Part shown: positions 23,725 to 36,610 of the stretch, in pieces
How the letters are laid out: each line of letters opens with the position of its first letter
Position numbering within the stretch: the stretch's first letter is position 1
Assembly: GCA_003508835.1 (NCBI GenBank)
Contig: PUFA01000105.1
Location: 4,836,001 to 4,900,000, forward strand
Direction of reading: 5' to 3'
DNA length: 64,000 nucleotides
From: Eonycteris spelaea
Taxonomy: Eukaryota > Chordata > Mammalia > Chiroptera > Pteropodidae
The notes under the pieces: model-generated
What the model saw: the letters and a program-made list of their open reading frames with translations, nothing else
The model's database searches: none
Told to the model about the DNA's origin: nothing
Translations under genes and position numbers: made by a program

Positions 23725-24284
23725 AGATGATGTACAGTATTTGTCTTCTGGGCATTTGGCCAACTGATTATGGAACCTGGAGGTTGGATGTGAGCACCCA
23801 AATGTTAAACAAGTATCACAAGATCCTGAAAAGCTCAGCGAAATAGATGTTTGAGGGAGACCTCTTAATAAGCATTGGCCATTGTTAACAGCAGTGACAA
23901 GAGGATAACACGACTTTTTCTAAAATTCTACAGAATAAGAGAATGCTGAAATTGGGCAGAAACATAACTTCTGCAAAGAGAGGGCAATGCAATGTTTCCC
24001 CCTCTCTGTAACAGAAGTTTTGTTCAGAACGTCTGTTTCAGAACCAGGTTTGTGCGAACATTTGTCTTAGCCTCATAATTTACAGGCAAGCCTCATGATG
24101 ATGTTTAATAATGTTTTCTACATTCTGAAAAAGTCAAATCTAAAATTAGGTTCTTAGGGCCCCAGAAGTCACGGCTACTGGAAAAGAGGCCTTGAAATCA
24201 TTTATATAACTGGTTTTCTGAGTGGCTCTCAAAGTCAGATAGAAGACAAGTAGATAAAAATGATATTCGCTTATGGATCAAACA
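23725..24284. other. Unassigned sequence
   Basis: More balanced base composition than average but nothing recognised; could hold part of another old LTR. Confidence 0.45.
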
Positions 24285-25075
24285 TTATTAACCATTAAGA
24301 AAATGCATCTCAAAACCACAGTGAGATATCGCTTCATACTCACAAGCATGGCTATAATAATTTTTAAAAACAGAAAACGACAAGTGTTGGCAAGGACGTA
24401 ATGAAAGCGGAAAATTGGAACCCTCATCATCGCTGGTGAGAACAGTGCACGGCTACTGTGAAAAACAATTTGGAGGGTCCTCGAAAGTTAAACACAGAAT
24501 TACCATATGAGAGCAGTTTCACTCCTAAGTATATATCTAAAAGGTTTGAATACAGGTGTTCAAATAAAAACTAGTACATGAATGTTTACAGTAGCGGTAA
24601 TTACAAAAGTCAAAAAGTGAACACAACCAATACCTGTCAACAGATAAGTGGATAAATAAAACGTGGTCTCTCTCTAAAATGAAATACTATTCAGTCATAA
24701 AAAAAATGAAGTACTGATACATGCTAAAACATACATGAACCTTACGAGTATTATTTCAATGAGAAAAGTCAGACACAGAAGGCCACATATTATATAATTC
24801 CATTTATAGGAAACGTCCGGCCTAGGCAAATCCAGAGAACGAGAGCACAGATTAGTGTCTGTGAGGGCTCTGGGGAGGAGAGGACGGAGAATGACCCCTT
24901 AACAGCTACAATTTCCTTTGGAGGAAACAAAGAGCTCTGGAACTAGACAGTGGTAATACTTGGACAACTTTGTGAATGTGCTAAATGCCACTTATCGGGC
25001 ATGTTAGAATGGTTAAGATGAGACATTTTATGTTAATGTGTATTTTACTACGATAAAAACTTATAACAATTTAGA
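24285..25075 (+). repeat. L1M LINE 3' end
   Basis: Sense L1M 3' region in order: 'aaaccacagtgagatatcgc', 'tggaaccctcatcatcgctg', 'tttcactcctaagtatatat', 'acagataagtggataaataa', 'atgaagtactgatacatgct', 'ggccacatattatataattc', 'aatccagagaacgagagcac' and 'tactacgataaaaactta' at the end. No open frame remains. One of the clearest LINE copies here. Confidence 0.9.
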
Positions 25076-26271
25076 AGATGAACTAATGTACCACTAAAAA
25101 GTTTCATGATTATCTTAAATGCAATAGGTTCTTTGAAGGATTAGTGAAGTCCTGGGAAACCGGTGGTCAGTTAGTTGTCAATGGTATCAAATATTTGCTA
25201 ATGGTTGGATTCAATGACTACTACTAAAAATCCCATAAAAATTAGGATTTTTAAAATAAAAAATCTGATCTATTGCTCTAAAATAGCACAAACATTTTTC
25301 ATACATTTAAATTGCTCAACCAGATGGTTATTGATTTTTGAAAATTTTAAACGATAAATGCAAGGATGTATTTTTATTAAAATGGTCATTTCTACACAGC
25401 ACAAACCATATTTTATTTTATGGGTTGGCACATGCCAAATTCTATTGCTTAGAAATGTCAGGTTATTTCAAGAAATCTATTGGCTTTGGAGCAAGTAAAT
25501 ATGAGTTTATTTTCCCTGGGGGAAATCTCACGGTTTAATTTATTATATGGTTTGTGTTATATATGGAATTGGTACTTTTATTATATAGTTTGTGATATAA
25601 ATGAAATTATTTTAAAAACAACAATGGCAATTACTTGCATTGGCTGCTATGAAGAAGGTGAGAATGGGAACTGGAGAGAATACATAAGGATTTCAAGAGA
25701 AATTATTCCATTATCTATTGGTTTTAGGAATTGAGAACTATGAGTTGTTTCCAGTATGAATTGCAAATATGGGGAAAAAAACTGAATAAATAGCCTAGTT
25801 AAGACTAAAATAGAATGTTTTTGTTGTTCAAAAGCATGAATCCAGATCTCGAAATTTTCTAATGTTGTTTTTACTATTATTATTTAACTTTTCAGAAAGT
25901 TATTTAAATAATTCCTCTACAGATGTTGTTGCATAAAAGTAGCTATGCTGAATGAATTCTATTTAAATACCACAGTTAAGATTATGTGTCCATTGAGACA
26001 CATAATTCTCCATGAGCATCTATGCTCACAGAGTGGATCTTCTCAGCAAAGGGCACTGGTAATTTTTGCAAGGATATTTGCTTATTTGCAAAAATATATC
26101 CCTTTACTAGACTATGCTGTCACGAGTAAACATATTCAATTTATCTTTGAGACTCAGAACTTCCCGTGCATAGCAAATGGATAGAAAATATTCTTGAAGA
26201 TATAGACAGTATTTCCCTTTGTGCCAGACAGGGCAGCTTTTTTTATAGCACAGATAGAGAATATCTCCCTC
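25076..26271. other. Unassigned AT-rich sequence
   Basis: Short frames at 25338-25538, 25480-25734 and 25945-26184 overlap in different phases and carry no recognisable motif. No repeat identified. Confidence 0.5.
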
Positions 26272-26308
26272 CTCAAAACAAACAAACAAAACAAACAAAA
26301 CAAACAGG
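26272..26308. repeat. (CAAA)n-type microsatellite
   Basis: Imperfect repetition of CAAA and CAAAA units. Confidence 0.9.
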
Positions 26309-26380
26309 ATAATAAATAGTAAAATACTATAATACTATACTCCTCTGAGGAGAAAATATTCTTATATTCCAGAGTAACCA

Positions 26381-26451
26381 TTCTCTTTCTCTCCCTCTCT
26401 CTCTTCCCTCTCCTCCCTTTCCTCCCTCTCCTCCTCTCCCTTCTCCCTCTC
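26381..26451. repeat. 71-nt pure polypyrimidine tract
   Basis: Every base from 26381 to 26451 on the plus strand is C or T. Homopurine-homopyrimidine runs of this length can form triplex (H-DNA) structures. The overlapping minus-strand frame at 26154-26453 encodes a run of Arg, Gly, Lys and Glu only because of this tract. Confidence 0.95.
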
Positions 26452-26879
26452 ATAGACAGACCCCAAGCAGGCCTATATAAGACTGTTAATGCTATTGTTG
26501 GTGTTCTTTTGTGAGAAGTAAATGGTCTTTGTCTCTAACTCAATAATCTAGATCTTCTGTACACACACCTACACACGTGTATATGTGGCATAAATAATTG
26601 TAATACATATATATCATAAATGTCTGCATACATATACATGATGTATATGTATAAACAAGTACATGCACAGATTTATAACTGTGCAGGCTACCTTGTTGCG
26701 CTTGCAATGAGGATAAACTCTCAGACCTGCCAAAGTTCTGACTAACAGTATCTACCATAGTCAGTCAAAATCAACTAAGCAGCATAATTAACACAATGTT
26801 AGATGTATTAAAATTTCCTATTTTCTCCAGGTGTGTTATGGGACCACCATTCCTATATTGTTTCTTTACTAGAATATAT

Positions 26880-27765
26880 AGAAGGAACAAAAAAATAAAC
26901 CATCTAATCAAATAATGAGCTGAGGACATGAAGAGATATTTCTCCAAAGAAGACAGACAGATGACCAACAGACATATGAAAAGGCGTTCAACATCACTAA
27001 GCATCAGGGAAATGCAAATCAAAACCACAATGGGCTACCACTTCCTACCAATTAGGATCAATATTATCGAAAAGTCAACAAATAACAAGTGTTCTTGAAG
27101 CTGTGAAGAAAAGAGAACTCTCATCTACTGCTGATGGGACTGCAAATTGGTGGAGCCGCTGTAAAAAAAACAGCATGAAGATTCCTCTAAAAACTAAAAA
27201 TAGAACTACCATACAACCAGCCATTTACTTCTGGGTATTCATCCAAAGAAAACAAAATTATCGTTCGAAAAGATATGTGTATTGCAGCATTATTTACAAT
27301 AGCCAAGACACCTAGGAAACAGCCTAGGTGTACCTCAGTAGATGGATGGATAAAGAAGATGTGGTACATGTACACGTATGCCTGCCATGTATGACCACAT
27401 GGATGGGCCTAGCGGGTATTGTGCTGAGTGAAAGAAGACAGAGCAAGACAAATGCCACATGACTTCATTTATATGTGGATACTAAAAAAATAAAAAATCA
27501 AAACAAACAAATAAAATAGAAACTAGATTCATGGAACAACTAAACTGATGGTTGCCACCAGGGAGTGGGGTGAAAGAATGAGTGGAAAAGGTAATGGGGA
27601 ACATAGTCAATAAGAGTGTGATGACTTTGCAAGGTGACAGACAGTTACTAGACTTAGTGTGGTGTTCACATCATAAGATACATAAATATTGAATCACTAT
27701 GGTGTACACCTGAAACGAATATAATATTGTATGTCAACTACAACAAACAATGAATGAATCAATTA
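26880..27765 (+). repeat. L1 LINE 3' end (L1MA-like)
   Basis: Sense L1: 'atttctccaaagaagacaga', 'aacatcactaagcatcaggg', 'ctgctgatgggactgcaaat', 'attgcagcattatttacaat', 'gatggatggataaagaagat', 'ttcatttatatgtgga', 'gatggttgccaccagggagt', 'ggtgacagacagttactag' and the terminal 'gtacacctgaaacgaatata'. This is the L1 3' end common in laurasiatherian genomes. ORF2 is broken by stops; the frame at 27103-27315 is a fragment of it. Confidence 0.9.
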
Positions 27766-28129
27766 ACTTACTAATAGAACTTTAGGAAGTTAACGAATGT
27801 ACAAAATTTCTTATTAGTAGTATAATTCAAAACCAAAATTTTAATAAAGGCTTAAAATGATAACTATTTGTAGCACTTAAAAGTTTTATTATTTAATATT
27901 TATAAAATTATTATTTTCTTTATATACTAATTTGCTAATAAAACGCCACGCTACTTTTTAGTCCACAACAAAATATTTCCTCATATTTATCTTTTAAAGT
28001 ACATGTGTTAGTCCTTGTCTGCCCTCAGTTCTATTTTTTTGTCACTCTTTCAACCCACTTTGTATCAGGAGTGTTTATGCCCCACAATCTATTACACAAA
28101 CTTCTATGAGAGAATTAAAAATTCTCCTC
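27766..28129. other. Unassigned AT-rich sequence
   Basis: No gene or repeat recognised between the L1 and the following LTR-like block. Confidence 0.5.
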
Positions 28130-28560
28130 CACCCTTTTAGGGTCTCTGGCTGGGCCTAAGAATTGGACTGATGTAAGTCATAACAGGAGAAAAGCATACA
28201 CATTTTATTAAACTTTTACATGTACCTGGCAGACCTTACAAGAGAATAAAGATCCAAAGAAGTGACCAGAGGAGGAAGCTTTTATATCTTTTAGATAAAG
28301 GAACAATGCATTCTGAAGAAAGTACCAGACAAAAGGGTTAGGGCTGGGGGTAATGAATGGTGAAGAAGTAACTAGAAAGATAAAAGTTTAACAAGGTTTG
28401 TTTGTACAGATTTCTAGGCCTCAAATTCACCAGCTCTAGTGATAATGTCTTCTTTCCTTCAGGTACAGAGAGAGTACATTTCCTGCAGAGTTTTATCTCC
28501 TGCTTTCAGGAATAAAAAGCAAGTCAGAGTGTCCTTCTTACCCCTATTGTCTCTTAAGGA
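28130..28560 (-). mobile_element. ERV LTR-like element (antisense)
   Basis: A block opening 'ggtctctggctgggcctaag' with 'cacattttattaaact' (antisense of a possible AATAAA-type signal), 'atgtacctggcagacctta', 'acaaggtttgtttgtacaga' and 'tatctcctgctttcaggaat'. It looks like an antisense LTR of a class III-type element; family not fixed. It sits just upstream of an ERVL-like provirus on the other strand. Confidence 0.5.
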
Positions 28561-28639
28561 CCTTTAACCCAAAATAATCAATATGTCAAAGAGATATGGT
28601 AACATGTTCTGGTTTACTTCACTCTTATGCAAGCTAGCT

Positions 28640-28915
28640 AGCTGTTTTCAAGGTTTGAACAACTGTTGAAATCATTAGAGGGGTAGAGGAGAAAGAGAAG
28701 CTTGTATATTTTGGATCCTCCTTCCAGCAACATATGCAGGACCTGTTATGCCTTACTCCGTATTCCCCGAATCCCATCAGAAAGTCCTGCCATGCCTTAC
28801 CTTCCACCAAGCAACCCACACTCTGAGTACAGTGACACCACAACTGTACCTTGTGCCTTCAACCTGCTTTATATACTCGGTGGTTTTTGCTTAGCAGGAC
28901 TGACCCTGACTAACA
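28640..28915 (+). mobile_element. Possible 5' LTR of the ERVL-like relic
   Basis: GC-richer segment with 'cttccagcaacatatgcagg', a TATA-like 'gctttatatactcgg' and an end 'gaccctgactaacac', which resembles class III LTR ends. The internal relic follows directly. The 148-codon frame at 28702-29148 spans LTR and interior and is not considered coding. Confidence 0.4.
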
Positions 28916-31900
28916 CAGTTTTTGTTACAAGTAGTTTCAGAAACAGAGCATCATACGGGATTTGGAGTGTGAGCTACTTGACTCTGAGTCTGAATATTGT
29001 AATGGCCTCCTTGTGGGAGAAAATTTTGATACAAATAATTCATACATTAGTACAATCATCACTCATTGTTGCATGGGTAAAGTCGTGGTTGATGGCAAGA
29101 TCAGGAATAAATGACTGCTGCGTACAAGGAATACAGCACGAATTGTGACTGCACAGATTGTAGAATGGGCTGGCTGTTTCTGAAGACATTGAAGAAATCT
29201 AAGAAATTAAGTGATAAGCTCAGGGCTTTGAATTCTCCTCTAAAATAATAGATGGAGACACAGATGATTGGATGGAATCATTAAGACAATATCTTACTCT
29301 CTATGACATACATACCTGCTATAGGCTAAATATTTATATCTCCTCAAAATTCAATCTGTTCAAATCCTAGTGCCCAACATGATGATATTAGCGTGTGAGG
29401 CCTCTGGGATATTATCAGGTCATAAATGTAGAGCTCTTGCGAATGAGATTAATGCCCTTATAAAAGAGACCCTAGAGTGATCCCTCCTGCCACATGAAAA
29501 CAAAACCAAAGGTCTGCGACAAGGAAGAGGGCCCTTGTCTGATCACATTGACACCCTGTTCTTAAACTCTCTCATCATTCAAAACTGTGAGAAAATAAGT
29601 TCTGTTGTTAACAAGATACCTAATCTATGGTATTTTCCTAGAGCAGCTCGAATAGACTAGGACAATACCTGAGAATCAAGCCCCACTTTGATCGTGGTGA
29701 TTGTTGAATTACACATGAAGTTTAATACCTACATTGGGGCCATTTTTTAAGCTAAGGTTGTGGCATTAGTAGAGTAACCTGGGGTATCTCAGATTCGGTT
29801 TGAGGATATTATGTAGATTTAGATGAATTGAAGATCGTTGCTAACACAAATCATTCATCTCTTAGGGCCTCCAAGCCGATAAAGTAAATCTGATCCCAGG
29901 AGACTTATAAAATCTTGAGCAGAAGGACATGGCCCACATACCAAAAGGAATTGCGCAGTCTTACAAGTTTTAATGGCAAGAACCTTATGAGCTTGTGTGT
30001 AGAGGCATACCGTAGGAGTACGAGGCTGGAGGATAAGGCTGAATTTGACTGACATTATCTATACAGAGAGAGCTCATCAAATTTAGGGATCTAATGTACT
30101 AGCTTTTTGGCAGGTAGAAGTAGCCCTAACACTTTGCTTGGTTCAGTGCATAAAGCCTGGACCTAACTGTGTTATATCTGCATTACATGATGTTAAGATG
30201 CCTGAGCTCACTTGATCTAATGTAGAGAAATAAGTGTGAAATTGAATAGGATGTGTTGATTTATTAGGTAAAACTCACTTGCCTTCCACTAACAGGTTTT
30301 CACAGAAAGGACTCTTAAGGATATTTCTTTCTCCGATCATTGAGAAATGTGTTAGTGATATGAGTACTCGCTTTCCTAGAAAGCCTTTTAGATTGGGAAT
30401 AATGATAGCAAATGTCACCATTGAAATGGGATGTCTCTTCAACAGCAATAATGGCATACTGGAATGCAGAGGTCAGGTGACTGTGCTTAAATATTACTGA
30501 GAACATCGGTGAAATGATTCTTAATAAGCAGCATAGATAGAATGGTAATTGTTGGTTTGGCATCCAATGATCTGTATTTGTAATTAAGCATAGCAGCTTT
30601 TAAAATGACATAGATGGCAATCTAAGAAAATACTATTTTAAAATAATAATTTATATAAAACTTGCATTGGTGCATAGAGGCTTGATTTGACTTGCTCTAA
30701 AAGAAATTCATAGATGCTAAGCTGGCTTCTACATTAAACAGGAAACTGACTCACATTTACTTACGGAATAACCACCACACCTCTATACACATACATTTTC
30801 AAGCCTCCCACAAGGAACCTAGGGCTATATATCAGAACAACAACTCTGGTGACCTAAAGGTATCAGAGATAAATGGATACATTAAATAGCTCCTAGTCAC
30901 TGAGTATCCAAAATAATATGTGAGCTCCATGGGTCTGAGTGAATGTTTATGAAGGCTAAGTGATAAGTAAAGCTTTGACCAAGTTCTTTAATACAAAGAT
31001 TCCCACAGTGGGATTGTACAGTTTAAATAGACCTAATGTACAAATTGTGGAATACGTATATTTGGTTCCCCGGAAACTAAAGGGTTATGATAGAAAGGAG
31101 AAGAGTTGAGTGGAAGATACGGTACCAGTACTTCCCTTTCTTAATGAAATAGCAAATCATAAGCAACACCTCCTCTTGGAAAGAATTGGAAAAAGTAGTG
31201 GTAATACGTGAGATTTGAAAGATATTGTGGTTCCCTTCACATGTCCACGTAACATGTGTTTGACAGGTGCAAAAGCCACATGGACTGTTTGTTATTTGAA
31301 ACTGACGCAGATGGTGACTCTACATCCAGCTGTTCTTTTCCATGGTGCCCTTTGACTAGATCAACTCACAACTCACTCCCTGGAAAGTGGTAGAAATTAC
31401 ATTTTTCTCTAAAGCAATTAACAGAGATGAGGAGAAGCAGTTTACTTTCATCAGGCAAGAATAACAGTACATCTTCCCTTGTTTTACTTCAAGGCTATCT
31501 CAGCTGCCACGTTTTGTCTTAAAAAATTTGGAAGAGAAATCGATTATCATGTTATGCCATGACTGTTACCTCAAAACGATAGGCTCTGTTAAACAGAAAG
31601 TAGCTACTAACCAGATACTATAGTAAAATATGTACATGCTAGTGGCAATAGATAAACCAATTGAAAATTCTGAGCCTGTCAGATGACTAAAGTTTCTAGG
31701 GGTTCAGCAGTTTTGAACATGGTGGGGAACCCCCTCTGAAGGGAGAGGCATCGTACACCTCCTAACGTTGAGAAAGTGGCAAAAGGACATGTTAGGGTTC
31801 TTCGGATTTTAGAGGCGACATCAGCCATATAACCACATTGCTGTGCCAACTCGGTATCAATGAACTCATTGCACTGAAAAATTTTTAATGGATTCCAGAG

Positions 31901-32820
31901 GAGAATACGGCTCTCTCTCAGGTCCAAATCAAAGCCTCCTGAGGATGTGGCCTCATAAAACGGCAGATGCAATGGGGCTCACACTGCCAATCACAGATCA
32001 GTGATGCCTTAGGGATTCTCTGGTTAGCACAGACTCTGAGGATGTTGCAACAAAATGCTCTCACCTACTGATAACTTCTCTTTTTGAAAAGCAGCTCTTG
32101 TCTTTCTACTGGTCCCTGATGGAAACTGAACATATCACTCACTGTGTTATAACCTACGTCTATGAGACTGCATTGACATCATGAATTGAGTGAAATTTAA
32201 CCCACTGAACCAAAAAATTGAATTACAGCATTAGTTTTCTGCTACAAAATTAGAGCAGGAAGGAATATATTTAGAACCTGTAAAATTCACTGGGATGCCT
32301 CCTATTCCTTCCATGACCAAGTTTAATGGAGGTATACAGCAACACAATAAATCAAGGCCTGATGAGGACTTAAATCCTTCCAAATGAAGATGTGGATCAC
32401 TTCATCAGATAAAGAAACCTGACCAACTCAGGCAATGGCTTTGTACAAAGTGGCGGATGAAAACCTAATAAATGCCAAGTATAGCCTCGTGGTCAGCACA
32501 GATATGCGAATTACGGCAGCTGGTGTACTTTTATTACTTGTATGTTAACCAATGGTTCATTTTTGCCCTTTGTCCCCCTGATGTGTGGTGCCGGACTAGA
32601 TGATTTAGACCTTTTGGGGAAAGTCTGCATATCACATTGGTTTGGGAATGGTGTCAAATGAGAGTATGGGTTTACCTTTCTTAAAGAAATGATGAGATCG
32701 TCATTGTAAGGTAAGTATTTACCTAAGTTTAAGCATAAAAGTTTAAATAAAATTAATTTATATAATACAGTCACACAAGTCCTGAGTTTCATCTCATTTT
32801 TGAGTGTCATGCTAGGTAAG
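28916..32820 (+). mobile_element. ERVL-like provirus interior, decayed
   Basis: Ancient class III endogenous retrovirus remains on the plus strand, with all frames broken by stops and shifts. The segment after 28916 fits the leader and gag end. About 31260-31680 carries a degraded reverse transcriptase region. About 31680-32600 follows with the connection and RNase H side of pol, where the order of blocks matches ERVL-type pol. No intact gene, no visible 3' LTR and no coding potential. A solo MLT1 LTR interrupts it at 29327-29664. The frame at 31679-31972 is antisense and spurious. Confidence 0.6.
29327..29664 (+). mobile_element. Solo MLT1-type LTR with 5-bp duplication
   Basis: Starts TGCTATAG and ends CTAGGACA. 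In between: 'ctcctcaaaattcaatctgt', 'gattaatgcccttataaaag', 'gagaccctagag', 'caaaactgtgagaaaataag' and 'ctatggtattttcctagag', the order of an MLT1/MaLR LTR. ATACC stands on both sides (29322-29326 and 29665-29669), a perfect target-site duplication. The LTR entered the already resident ERVL-like sequence. Confidence 0.9.
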
Positions 32821-33940
32821 AGATTATTTGCAAATCATTGTAATGCTCGTTGATAATTATCAGTAAGTTTCCTGGGAACACAAACTGTGTTGTTCCCTAG
32901 GGTAGGTATCCCAAATGATTTTAGATTTCAAATCTTATTTCTCTTGTTGATATAGTACTGATGTATTGATCCTCTTGATAATTGTATTTACTATAAAAAT
33001 TTCTTAGACTTTTTTGTATTTCCACATCATACATATTCATAAAAATAATGAATACATGACATTGTCAAAACCTGTAGAATACAGTAAAACTAAGCTATGA
33101 AACATTTTATTTAGGGCTAGGTAATTTTTTAATTACTAAGTCCATGAAAAAAATAGTTTGAGCATAATAGACTCTAAAGACTGATTCTAAGATTAGAATT
33201 TGAAAGAGCTAGATAATATCAACAGTATTTTTCATCGAAAGAGTTTAATTAAATTAAATTAAGATTATTTTGCTTTAACTGACAAGGAGACTTCTATAAG
33301 CTTTAAGAGACAATCTTTACCTTCTTTTAAACTTTATCATTAAAATCAGTGAAGGAACGTTTCTTTGGAAATGGATAGTGATAAGTTGTTCTCATCATGC
33401 ACAAGAATGCCAAGACTACAATGTATAAACAATTTGTGGCATATTCAGAAAATGTTTCTCTTCTGTCTCCATGATACTTTGGTTCAAAATACAATACTAC
33501 TCATGAAATACTATTCGCAAACTACAGATTATATTTGGAAATAAATAATGGCTGTGGTTCCTGATTCTGCAGACGATTGTTAATCTTTGGTTTTAATTAT
33601 ATTGCACAAACAACCCAACAAACAGAATGAATGTGACGTTTAAATTATCTGAAGATAATTCTGACAATGTTTCGTTGAAAAATTGAAATTTCCCATAACA
33701 GCCTAGTGGAGTTCTCGATTTTTTTTTTTTTTCTAAAGAAATGAGAGGCTTCAGAGATCAAAGCTGCCGCAGCATACATGGGAGCCAATCTATTACCAAC
33801 AGGACTGTGATCACTCAGAATCACTTTATGCCCCATCACTTCTCCTGACGTTCTTGTTGGAGCTAACCATAGCAACTAGCTGCAGAGTTGGCATTTTATG
33901 CTTCTGTTGTGATGAGTACTTCTACTAAAGTAAGCTGCCC

Positions 33941-33943
<3 letters not shown>
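32821..33943. other. Unassigned sequence
   Basis: No gene or repeat assigned. A T14 run at 33719-33732. The 76-codon minus-strand frame at 33645-33875 has no motif. Confidence 0.5.

Positions 33944-33989
<46 letters not shown>
33944..33989. repeat. (CA)n microsatellite
   Basis: About 23 uninterrupted CA units; probably polymorphic. Confidence 0.97.
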
Positions 33990-33991
<2 letters not shown>

Positions 33992-35404
33992 AATTTCATG
34001 ATAAGATAATCTAATAAATAAAATCTAGTTACTAAAATACACTAAAAAAATCTGTGACTTTTAATAATTGTGCAAATGTAACTAACATGAGATTTATGCC
34101 ACATTGATAGAAAATCATAGAAATTCACATTTTAAATGTTAAAATACTTTAAAGAATATTTTTGGTCCCCTTGTCACAACATTTTCTTTCATTTATTTTT
34201 GAAACTACTTAAACTGAAGTAAAGTGTATTGTCTCCGAGGAAAATAGGTTATAGTTATTGAAGACTTTTCTTTCCTTTAAATAAAAGTGGTATAAATTTA
34301 TGCATCTCTGCCAGTATTAAATATCTACCTAACTTTGCAAATAAGTGTCAAAATACATATTTAATAAATGAATAAATGATAAAATGACATATGAAATTAT
34401 AATAGCATCTGTGGTTCATTTATTGTATTTCTCTAAATCTCTGATTAGCTATATCGTCTTTCTATGATTTATTCTACACTCTTTTGAACACTTACTTATT
34501 AGAAATAACATTTTAGCAAATGCCTCCCAGGAAAAAAAGAGCTATATTAAGTAATTAACTGTAAGATCATTTATGTGAAGTAGGAAAATATAATTATCTC
34601 ATTACAAATAATACTCCATATAAAATATATCTTCATGATTCAAAAGTACATTTGCAGAGTGAGATCAAATTGCATATTATAGTTTTGGGTCATATTGTGG
34701 GAAAGTCTTTCCTACTCATATGAGTCTTTCCTTTTATCAACATAGTAACCAAATTTTAACTTACTACATTATTCTTGTTAAAATATTTACATTTTATAAT
34801 ATAGGCAGATATTTATCAATCTAAAATCATTTACCTCTAAAGATGAAAATTTTGGTGGACATTATGTTTCCTGAATATAATCCGTGTATTTGATTCTGGC
34901 CTTTTTTTTGGAATAAACATCTAAGTCATCTTCTCACATACAGAAGGTTCAATGTTTGGGACAGGCCTAACCAGCTTTCCTATTTTCTGAAAGATTATAT
35001 AAGCCTTTGCAAGAAACATATGTTATAAAACAATTCTTTTGGTTAAGAGCAGAGTTTCTGTCATAAATATGGAGAAGTTATTGTTCCTTCGTGAGCAGTG
35101 TGGACAAGAGATAATTAAAAAGATTGTTTTTTTAAACATTACTCTCTGTTTAAAACAATTCTGCTTCACTATAGTTATGAAGGGCTTCAATACAAAATCA
35201 GTTGGATAGGAAGAACCTACCAATTTATTAACAAAATTACCTTTAGTATTTTTTTAAGTTTCTTAGTATTTTGCATTAACCTAAGATATATATTTAAGCA
35301 TTATATGTAATGACCACAGTCATAATGGGTCATCTAACATACTGAAAATGTTGACCATGCATAATAGAAAAGAAACAATAAGCATAAGGTCATAATATGT
35401 GATG
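33990..35404. other. Unassigned AT-rich sequence
   Basis: About 1.4 kb without a recognisable gene, repeat or long homopolymer. Confidence 0.5.
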
Positions 35405-35590
35405 GCATTTTATACACATTATACCACTGTTTGTAAAGATCTCATTTGAATTGTGACATACTTTGTCTATATACTTAGAAAAAAGAGCTTAGAGAGATTT
35501 AGTAAATTAATAGAGCTTACAAAGGTAGGAAGGGATAACGCTGATGTTTGAGCCAGGATCCATCTGACTCCAACATTTTACACTGGTCGT
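35405..35590 (-). repeat. MIR SINE (antisense)
   Basis: Degraded antisense MIR: 'gagcttagagagatttagta', 'agcttacaaaggtaggaag', 'gatgtttgagccaggatcca' and 'tctgactccaacat'. Blocks are in MIR order. Confidence 0.65.
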
Positions 35591-36304
35591 TTTTGTTAGG
35601 ATGATAATTATTTTCATGTACTAACATTAAACCTCCTAGCATGCACTTTAGACTCTATTTACTTTTTTGTGTAGATGATTTTAATACATAGTTGTCTAAT
35701 GTCAGAATTATATGCCTTAGTCGGACAGATAATAAACCAAATGATCTCCTTCAAACTGTATGTCATTGGTTAGAAAGGTCGTAAGACATTATGCTAGACA
35801 AATGTGAAGAGGGCAGTTCTCACATTCAAATTTACAAGCATCCTTCCTCTATCTTTGCTGTATGGGCTCGATGCGTTCTTGACAGTGCTACTTCCGTGCA
35901 TCAAAAAGTGTCCAAAATGCATCTACGAAATGACTTACCTGCAGAAATATGGCCTCTGTGCATATTAGCTTTGAACGATGTGAACTATTAGGGTTGATAT
36001 TAAAGGGCTGATCATCATTACTATGTACCTGAAATGAAGTATTTTATCCCATTTAGATTCCCTAGAAAAATATATTTGAAAGTCATTCTCCTGTTGCTTA
36101 AAATTGTTTAAGACACACTGCTGATTGTGATAGATTTTCACGCATAAGATCTCATAGAGAAATGTATTTTCATCAGGTTTTATTTCTTAAATGATCTACA
36201 TTTCTTTTCCTATCTGTTAATAAGAAATCATGTATACCTTTTCAAATTTATGGTCAAAATACTGCATTTCAATTGAATGGCAATGCACTATAATTATTTC
36301 AGCT
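35591..36304. other. Unassigned sequence
   Basis: About 35790-35990 has mixed composition and a 66-codon frame, with some CpG retained. No family or domain recognised. Confidence 0.45.
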
Positions 36305-36610
36305 GTTATTCATTCATTTCTTAAAAAATATTTGAGGACTAATTATGTACCAGAAAGTAAACACTGAGAATTCAGCAGTAAATAAAACAATTGTAAAAAC
36401 TGCCTTCATGAAGTTTACATTTCATTAGGGAAGACAGGTAAGAAAAACGTGAGGATAAAGAGATAAAGGAGAAAAACGAATCAGCAAAGAAGGGTAAATA
36501 GGAAGTTTCAAGTTGTAGGCATTGAGGGAATGAAATATCAGATAAAATGCAACAGGGGTGGCCTTTAATGAGAAGATGACTTTTGAATAAATACATGAAG
36601 GACCTTAATA
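36305..36610 (+). repeat. Ancient LINE-type relic (L2/old L1M age)
   Basis: Blocks 'attcattcatttcttaaa', 'aggactaattatgtaccaga', 'gaattcagcagtaaataaaa' and 'cttcatgaagtttacatttc', then 'ggtggcctttaatgagaaga', follow an old mammalian-wide dispersed repeat. I cannot decide between L2 and an old L1M 3' end. Confidence 0.55.

Noticed and set aside
26154..26453. 99-codon minus-strand frame with Arg/Glu-rich start
   Set aside because: The charged stretch is just the translation of the pyrimidine tract.
28702..29148. Longest open frame in the window, 148 codons, plus strand
   Set aside because: It spans a possible LTR and the start of a decayed retroviral interior, shows no known domain, and has no promoter or splice context.
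31679..31972. 97-codon minus-strand frame
   Set aside because: Antisense to the decayed pol of the ERVL-like relic.
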